Shown: piece after piece, positions 59,813 through 64,000 of the stretch
Position numbering within the stretch: the stretch's first letter is position 1
How the letters are laid out: the number at the start of each line of letters is the position of its first letter
Assembly: GCF_029167205.1 (NCBI RefSeq)
Contig: NZ_JARFPL010000005.1
Coordinates: 16,984-80,983 of the forward strand
Length of the DNA stretch: 64,000 nt
DNA from: Methanocrinis alkalitolerans
GTDB taxonomy: Archaea > Halobacteriota > Methanosarcinia > Methanotrichales > Methanotrichaceae
Direction of reading: 5' to 3'
Notes under the pieces: model-generated
What the model was told of the DNA's origin: nothing
The model's database searches: none
What the model saw: the letters and a program-made list of their open reading frames with translations, nothing else
Program-made: the position numbers and the translations under genes

Positions 59813-60763
59813 ATGTTCGAAAGGCTTCCAACCGTCCCCACATCCCAGGAGCTGGTGGACCGGGCCTTCAGAAGGTCGAAGAGGGCGGCTTCGAGCCAAA
59901 ATAAGGACGAAGCGATGCTGATGACCGCAGGGAACATCCTCTCAGACAATCTGGCAAATTTGGTCCGAAAGTACCCCTCCTTCATGAACATCCCCCCCTT
60001 CTACCACGACCTGGCCGACGCCGTGGTGGGGGTGGACGATATGAGGATCCACCTCTCTCGGGTCACCTGGGCCGCCTCCCAGATCCGGACGATCACAAAG
60101 GACCACCTGACCAGGATGAAGGGGACGGTGGATAAGCCGTCCGTCAGAAGGGCGGCCTTCGGGAGGATGGCCTCGGTGATGAAGTCCATCGAGCCGGACC
60201 TCCTGTTCCTCAACGACGCCCGCCAAAAGCTCAGGTTCATGCCCACCGTCGACCCCGACGTCCCCACCATCATCGTCGCGGGTTACCCCAACGTCGGCAA
60301 GTCCAGCTTCATGATCTCCGTCACTGGGGCGAGGCCCGAGATCGCCAGCTACCCCTTCACCACGAAAGGGGTGGGGGTGGGCCATTTCATCCGGGATCAT
60401 CAGAGGTACCAGGTGGTGGATACACCGGGGCTTCTGGACCGGCCCCTATCCCAGAGGAACGAGATAGAGCTCCAGGCTATAGCCGCCCTCCGACACCTTC
60501 GGGGAGCCGTCCTCTTCATCCTCGACCCCAGCGAATACTGCGGCTTCTCCCTTGAGGAGCAGCTGAGACTCCTCTCCGACGTGAGGGGCTGGCTTCACCT
60601 TCCCGTCCTGGTGGTGTCCAACAAGAGCGATCTATCAGATTACGGGGGGGCGGATATGACCATGTCCACCCAGAGCGGCGCCGGCGTCGCCGAGGTCCTG
60701 GATCGGATGGTGGAGATGCTGGGCGAGGTGGACAAAGAGGAAGGAGAATCAAGAGAAGAGTAG
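59813..60763 (+). CDS. NOG1-like GTPase (ribosome assembly)
   Basis: 316 residues. An N-terminal four-helix part (SQELVDRAFRRSKRAASSQN) precedes the GTPase domain: G1 GYPNVGKSSF near residue 161, G3 DTPGLLDRPLS, G4 VVSNKSD. This is archaeal NOG1, of the OBG-HflX-like group, implicated in large-subunit assembly. The distance from the gar1 start is 123 bases with divergent promoters. No frame problems. Confidence 0.94.
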   Translation: MFERLPTVPTSQELVDRAFRRSKRAASSQNKDEAMLMTAGNILSDNLANLVRKYPSFMNIPPFYHDLADAVVGVDDMRIHLSRVTWAASQIRTITKDHLTRMKGTVDKPSVRRAAFGRMASVMKSIEPDLLFLNDARQKLRFMPTVDPDVPTIIVAGYPNVGKSSFMISVTGARPEIASYPFTTKGVGVGHFIRDHQRYQVVDTPGLLDRPLSQRNEIELQAIAALRHLRGAVLFILDPSEYCGFSLEEQLRLLSDVRGWLHLPVLVVSNKSDLSDYGGADMTMSTQSGAGVAEVLDRMVEMLGEVDKEEGESREE

Positions 60764-60803
60764 CCGCGACCCTCAAAGGGATGAGGGAGATCTCTCCCCC
60801 CCT

Positions 60804-61208
60804 TCAGGCCGTCTGTTTGATGATGTAGTTGACCATCGCCGGCGAGAGCTTCGACTCCCAGGAGATCCTCGACGAGATCTCTTCGACCTTCAGCCCCTCA
60901 GACTGAAGATCGTTTATCCTTTCGATCGTCTCGTTGTCGACTACGTAATACTCGTCGATATCCTTTCTGTGCCCCCAGACGTCCCCCTCGATGATCTCCA
61001 CCCCCTGAGTCTCCAGGAAAGCCCGGCCTGTCTGGGGCATATTCTTGTAGTAGGAGGGGGGGACCTGGACCGCCCGGAGGCGGGGGCTAGCCTGCAACAG
61101 CCTGAACATGTCGGTGCTGGAGGCCCTGAAGGCCAGGTGAACCGTCAGATCGTTCCTCGTGAGATCCTTTATGTCGTCCTTGGAGCTTACTATCCTGATC
61201 TTCATCAT
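60804..61208 (-). CDS. DUF1699 family protein, copy D
   Basis: 134 residues from ATG 61208 (or 61205): MKIRIVSSKDDIKDLTRNDL, LAFRASSTDMFRLL, EGDVWGHRKDIDEYY and IISWESKLSPAMVNYIIK-type C-terminus (SRISWESKLSPAMVNYI). It belongs to a different subgroup from A-C. A strong TATA box (ACTATATATAAATTTG near 61235) lies about 30 bases upstream, giving a very short leader. The C-terminus ends with Thr-Ala. Confidence 0.87.
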   Translation of the reverse strand: MMKIRIVSSKDDIKDLTRNDLTVHLAFRASSTDMFRLLQASPRLRAVQVPPSYYKNMPQTGRAFLETQGVEIIEGDVWGHRKDIDEYYVVDNETIERINDLQSEGLKVEEISSRISWESKLSPAMVNYIIKQTA

Positions 61209-61311
61209 GGTAACCGCAACCAAATTATGACAAATTTATATATAGTCCTGCATCGCCTTCTAAAAAGGTGGGACCCGCCCTTCGGAGGTCTCGAAGAGCC
61301 CTTCTCCCATC

Positions 61312-61716
61312 TCAGGCCGCCTGTTTTACCATGTACTTGACCATGGAAGGCGAGAGCTTAGATTCTCTCGAGATCATCCCGGCGATCTCGTCGACGTTTA
61401 TCCCATCGGACTGGAGATCGTTAATTCTTTCAATCACCCTGTCTTCGACGGTGTAATATTCGTCGATATCCTTTCTGTGCCCCCAGACGTCTCCCTCGAT
61501 GATCTCCACGCCCTGCATCTCCAAGAACATCTGGCCTGCGTGGGACATAGTCTTGTAATATGAAGAGGGGACCTGGATCGCCCTGAGCCTGGGACAGGAC
61601 TGGAGGAGCTTGAATATGTCCGTATTGGAGGCTCTGAAGGCCAGGTGTATCATATGTTCGTTTCGGTTAAGTTCGCCGATCTCTTCCTTTGAACTGACGA
61701 CTCTGATTTTTATCAT
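61312..61716 (-). CDS. DUF1699 family protein, copy E
   Basis: 134 residues from ATG 61716 (a TTG three bases earlier is less likely): MIKIRVVSSKEEIGELNRNE, LAFRASNTDIFKLL, EGDVWGHRKDIDEYY and ISRESKLSPSMVKYMVK. It is closest to copy D, 103 bases away. AGAGGTGCG precedes the ATG. Its upstream region has CTAATATAAG (about 61751) and GCATTCTAACATT (about 61767), which loosely recalls the upstream element of copies A-C. Confidence 0.87.
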   Translation of the reverse strand: MIKIRVVSSKEEIGELNRNEHMIHLAFRASNTDIFKLLQSCPRLRAIQVPSSYYKTMSHAGQMFLEMQGVEIIEGDVWGHRKDIDEYYTVEDRVIERINDLQSDGINVDEIAGMISRESKLSPSMVKYMVKQAA

Positions 61717-61964
61717 CAACGCACCTCTGATATAACGTGTTGTTGTTCCTCTAATATAAGTTTATTGCATTCTAACATTTTTGCTCAATATCAGCAAAGA
61801 ACGGGAAGCCCCTTCGGTCAGGGGGTTTCTGTCTTTTAACTCTCTGAAGATGGTCGCGCATCAGGATGAGTTAGGATCAGTTACATCGATCTGTGATGGC
61901 GCCGCCCTTCATCAGAGGGATCCATCATAGGACGCGCCTCCAACTCCGTATATATTATGTATAT

Positions 61965-62642
61965 TTAAATAGGTACGGGACTGGACGCCTCGATCTCGCG
62001 CCCCCTCCACCCCTCTTTTCCCTCCGGCGGGCAGGGGGCGAGCCTCAGGACCAAGAGCTCTTCGAAGAAGTACCTCTCCCTCGCCACCACCTCAGACGAC
62101 AGCCCTTCCCGTCGCGCCTTCTCTGCCACCTCGGAAGGGCCGGAGAGGCTTGAGACGAGGAGGAGGGCCCGCCCTCCATCAGGATCCAAATGGTCTTTCA
62201 GCATCTCCAGGAATCGGTTTATCGCCTCTCTTCCCGTCTTTCCGCCGTCGAAGGCGAGGTTCAGCCACCCCTCCAGCACCTCATCCTCCTCGGTGGGGAG
62301 GTACGGGGGGTTGAAGAGGACGAGATCGAACTTTGATCCGATCCCCATGAAGAGGTCGGCCCGGATCGTCTCGATCCCCTCCCTATGGAGGAGGGAGACT
62401 GCTCCGGGGTTGATGTCGGTGGCGATGACCCTCCGGGCCAGGGGGGCGATAGCTTTTGATATGACCCCTCTGCCGCACCCCACCTCCAGGACTCGATCCT
62501 CGGGGCCGACCTCCTCTTCGGCGGCCCGGAGGAGGAGGAAGGTGTCTTCGGCTGGCTCGTAGATATCATCGAGATCGCGGCCTTCTGGTGGAGGCTCAGC
62601 TACAGGCGTTGCAGGCCCGCCCCCTCCCTTCCGACCGTCCAT
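61965..62642 (-). CDS. HemK/PrmC-like N5-glutamine methyltransferase
   Basis: 225 residues. The SAM motif LEVGCGRGVISKAIAPLARR near residue 52 and the catalytic FNPPYLPTEEDEVLEGW near 113 identify a class I N5-glutamine methyltransferase of HemK/Mtq2 type, which methylates the GGQ Gln of release factor aRF1. EDRVLEVGCG directly follows EDTFLLL. Start 62642 lies 15 bases after the beta-propeller stop; the open frame before it overlaps that gene and is rejected. Confidence 0.87.
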   Translation of the reverse strand: MDGRKGGGGPATPVAEPPPEGRDLDDIYEPAEDTFLLLRAAEEEVGPEDRVLEVGCGRGVISKAIAPLARRVIATDINPGAVSLLHREGIETIRADLFMGIGSKFDLVLFNPPYLPTEEDEVLEGWLNLAFDGGKTGREAINRFLEMLKDHLDPDGGRALLLVSSLSGPSEVAEKARREGLSSEVVARERYFFEELLVLRLAPCPPEGKEGWRGREIEASSPVPI

Positions 62643-62656
62643 CCGGCGGGGTCGAT

Positions 62657-63865
62657 TCACTGAAGCTTCTCGGTCTTCAAGAGCCATAAGTCCTCGGACC
62701 CCGACCCCGCAGGTCTCCGCCACCCGACTATGGCCAAGCCGCCGTCCTTGGTCGTGACGACCGACCTTCCGAGGTCGAAGCCCGCTCCTGTGAAGGTCCT
62801 CTCCCATACTTTCTCCCCTTCGGGATCTATCTTCAACAGCCAAAGGTTTGTATCGCCATTTCTCTGAGATCTGGTGTAGCCGACGATGATGATCCCACCG
62901 TCCTCCGCCGCCAGGGCAGACGAGCCGCCGTCATCGCCGGTCCCACCGTATGCACCCTCCCAGACCTTCTCTCCATCCTTGCCGGTCTTGACGACGAAGA
63001 GGTCTCTTCCGCCATAGCTCCCCGACTCCGCTGCCCCGACCGCATAGAGGCTCCCCCCGGCCTCCAGGATGTAGTTTCCCCTCTCGTCTGCGCCTTTGCC
63101 GAAGGTCTTCTCCCATATCTTCTCGCCGTTGCCGTCGGTCCTCACGATCCAGAGGTCCTTTCCTCCGGAACCGTAGGATTCGGTCGTCCCCGTCAGGAGG
63201 TAGCCGTCTTCCGTCTCCAAAATCGAGTTGAAGCCGTCGTTCTTCGATCCGCCGATGGCGACCTCCCATTCCCCGTTCCCGTCGGGATCCGTCTTTACGA
63301 TCCAGCCGTCGGAGCTGCCGGACCCGCTGGAGGTGGTCACTCCGGCGACGACGAACCCTTCTTTCGTCTCCAGGAGGGCGACTCCCCAGTCGTCGCCGGC
63401 CCCGCCGAAGCTCTTCTTCCATTTCTCGTACCCTTCGGAGTCGGTATTGACGAGCAACAGGTCTTTTTTGCCGGAACCCCAGGAGTCTGTGACCCCGGCG
63501 ACGACGAACCCTTCTTTCGTCTCCACCAAAGCCCACCCCTCGTCGCGACCGGGACCGCCGACGGTCCTCTCCCACTCCAGCCCCCCATCTTTATCGGTCT
63601 TGATGAGGAGGATGTCTCTTCCTCCCGCCCCCTTCGATCCGGTGAACCCGGTCGCTATGAGCCCCGCGTCTCTCGTCTCCTGGATCGCGAGCCCCCTCTC
63701 GTCGCCTGCCCCGCCGAAGCTCTTCTCCCACTGGAGATCCGGAGGCTGACCGAGGGCGGTCTGGGCCGCCATCGATATGATGAGGGCGGCCCCCAAGAGG
63801 GACCCGATGGCAGAAGGTCTCTTTTTGGCCCGGGGCATTTTTATATCAAATTCGGCGGATTTCAT
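62657..63865 (-). CDS. Secreted seven-bladed beta-propeller protein
   Basis: 402 residues: a signal peptide (SLLGAALIISMAAQTALGQ) and seven repeats of about 50 residues, each starting W-x-(K/R)-x-(F/V/Y)-GG-x-G-D-(E/D) and closing with D-L-x-(I/V)-x-K-T-D. Blades: WEKSFGGAGDER, WERTVGGPGRDE, WKKSFGGAGDDW, WEVAIGGSKNDG, WEKTFGKGADER, WEGAYGGTGDDG, WERTFTGAGFDL. It is probably an extracellular binding protein. ATG 63838 is an alternative start. The 13-bp tandem repeat lies just before the start. Confidence 0.8.
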   Translation of the reverse strand: MKSAEFDIKMPRAKKRPSAIGSLLGAALIISMAAQTALGQPPDLQWEKSFGGAGDERGLAIQETRDAGLIATGFTGSKGAGGRDILLIKTDKDGGLEWERTVGGPGRDEGWALVETKEGFVVAGVTDSWGSGKKDLLLVNTDSEGYEKWKKSFGGAGDDWGVALLETKEGFVVAGVTTSSGSGSSDGWIVKTDPDGNGEWEVAIGGSKNDGFNSILETEDGYLLTGTTESYGSGGKDLWIVRTDGNGEKIWEKTFGKGADERGNYILEAGGSLYAVGAAESGSYGGRDLFVVKTGKDGEKVWEGAYGGTGDDGGSSALAAEDGGIIIVGYTRSQRNGDTNLWLLKIDPEGEKVWERTFTGAGFDLGRSVVTTKDGGLAIVGWRRPAGSGSEDLWLLKTEKLQ

Positions 63866-63870
63866 CTTCT

Positions 63871-64000
63871 TCGCTCTCTAATCGCTCTCTCTAATCGCTC
63901 TCTCTAATCGCTCTCTCTAATCGCTCTCTCTAATCGCTCTCTCTAATCGCTCTCTCTAATCGCTCTCTCTAATCGCTCTCTCTAATCGCTCTCTCTAATC
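63871..64000. repeat. 13-bp tandem repeat array running off the right edge
   Basis: Unit ATCGCTCTCTCTA repeats head to tail from 63881 with at least nine identical units, plus a shortened unit (TCGCTCTCTA) at 63871. On the minus strand it reads TAGAGAGAGCGAT, GA-rich, and starts six bases upstream of the beta-propeller ATG. No spacers, so it is not a CRISPR. The unit is not a multiple of three. Confidence 0.95.

Noticed and set aside
63871..64000. CRISPR array
   Set aside because: Units are 13 bases, contiguous, with no spacers; no cas genes nearby.

Overview
This 64 kb window is methanogen chromosome, most like Methanothrix (Methanosaeta; Methanosarcinales), with high G+C like M. harundinacea. 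The lineage is inferred from gene content: the chromosomal protein MC1, an archaeal A1A0-ATP synthase operon in the aha order H-I-K-E-C-F-A-B-D-G, DUF1699 proteins, two-unit tRNA-splicing endonuclease, methanofuran enzyme MfnE, DGGGP synthase, TFB, Gar1 and form III RuBisCO. Leader sequences are purine-rich Shine-Dalgarno (SD) sites. TTG starts are unusually common and one gene (nikO) appears to start at CTG. No rRNA, CRISPR array or transposase gene was seen. One tRNA gene (Ala, CGC) is present.

Layout. 1-5 kb: a left-truncated tandem AsnC-type regulator, DtdA, a zinc dehydrogenase and a TrpD-like transferase. 5-15 kb: lipid, translation and cofactor housekeeping (DGGGP synthase, GltX, Nudix, MfnE, EF-1beta, tRNA-Ala, EndA, a divergent GAPDH-family protein, CysC-like kinase, MC1). 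15.7-24 kb: a nickel-uptake island of NikKMLQO ECF type, with three secreted DUF4198 (NikK-like) genes before nikM-L-L-Q-O and two more convergent DUF4198 genes after it. 24-26.2 kb: three DUF1699 paralogues with matching promoters; two further copies lie at 60.8-61.7 kb. 26.6-30 kb: an Fe-S/zinc CxxC protein, a wHTH regulator followed by pycB, and argB. 30-32 kb: a small accessory patch with a nucleotidyltransferase remnant, a frameshifted SLATT/DUF4231 gene, a SnoaL-like protein, a 14-bp inverted-repeat pair and an orphan DUF433 antitoxin.

32-45 kb is rich in sugar-phosphate metabolism: ribose-1,5-bisphosphate isomerase and form III RuBisCO (nucleotide salvage to 3-phosphoglycerate), bifunctional FBP aldolase/phosphatase (gluconeogenesis), and an oppositely directed operon of ferredoxin, AOR-family tungsten enzyme, PfkB kinase and class I aldolase that reads as a glycolytic unit. 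Secreted proteins (one with a PGF-CTERM anchor) and a DUF255 protein lie between. 44.8-53.5 kb is the complete ATP synthase operon. 53.6-64 kb holds an NAD-kinase-like protein, TrpB2, aconitase-family large subunit, TruA, TFB, Gar1, NOG1, DUF1699 copies, a HemK-like methyltransferase, a secreted beta-propeller protein and a 13-bp tandem repeat that runs off the right edge.

The regions most worth a second look are the nickel island (seven secreted proteins whose predicted mature N-termini begin with or next to His), the DUF1699 arrays (a two-part promoter with invariant spacing and stop codons inside long hairpins), the glycolytic AOR operon, and the frameshifted and remnant genes at 30-32 kb.
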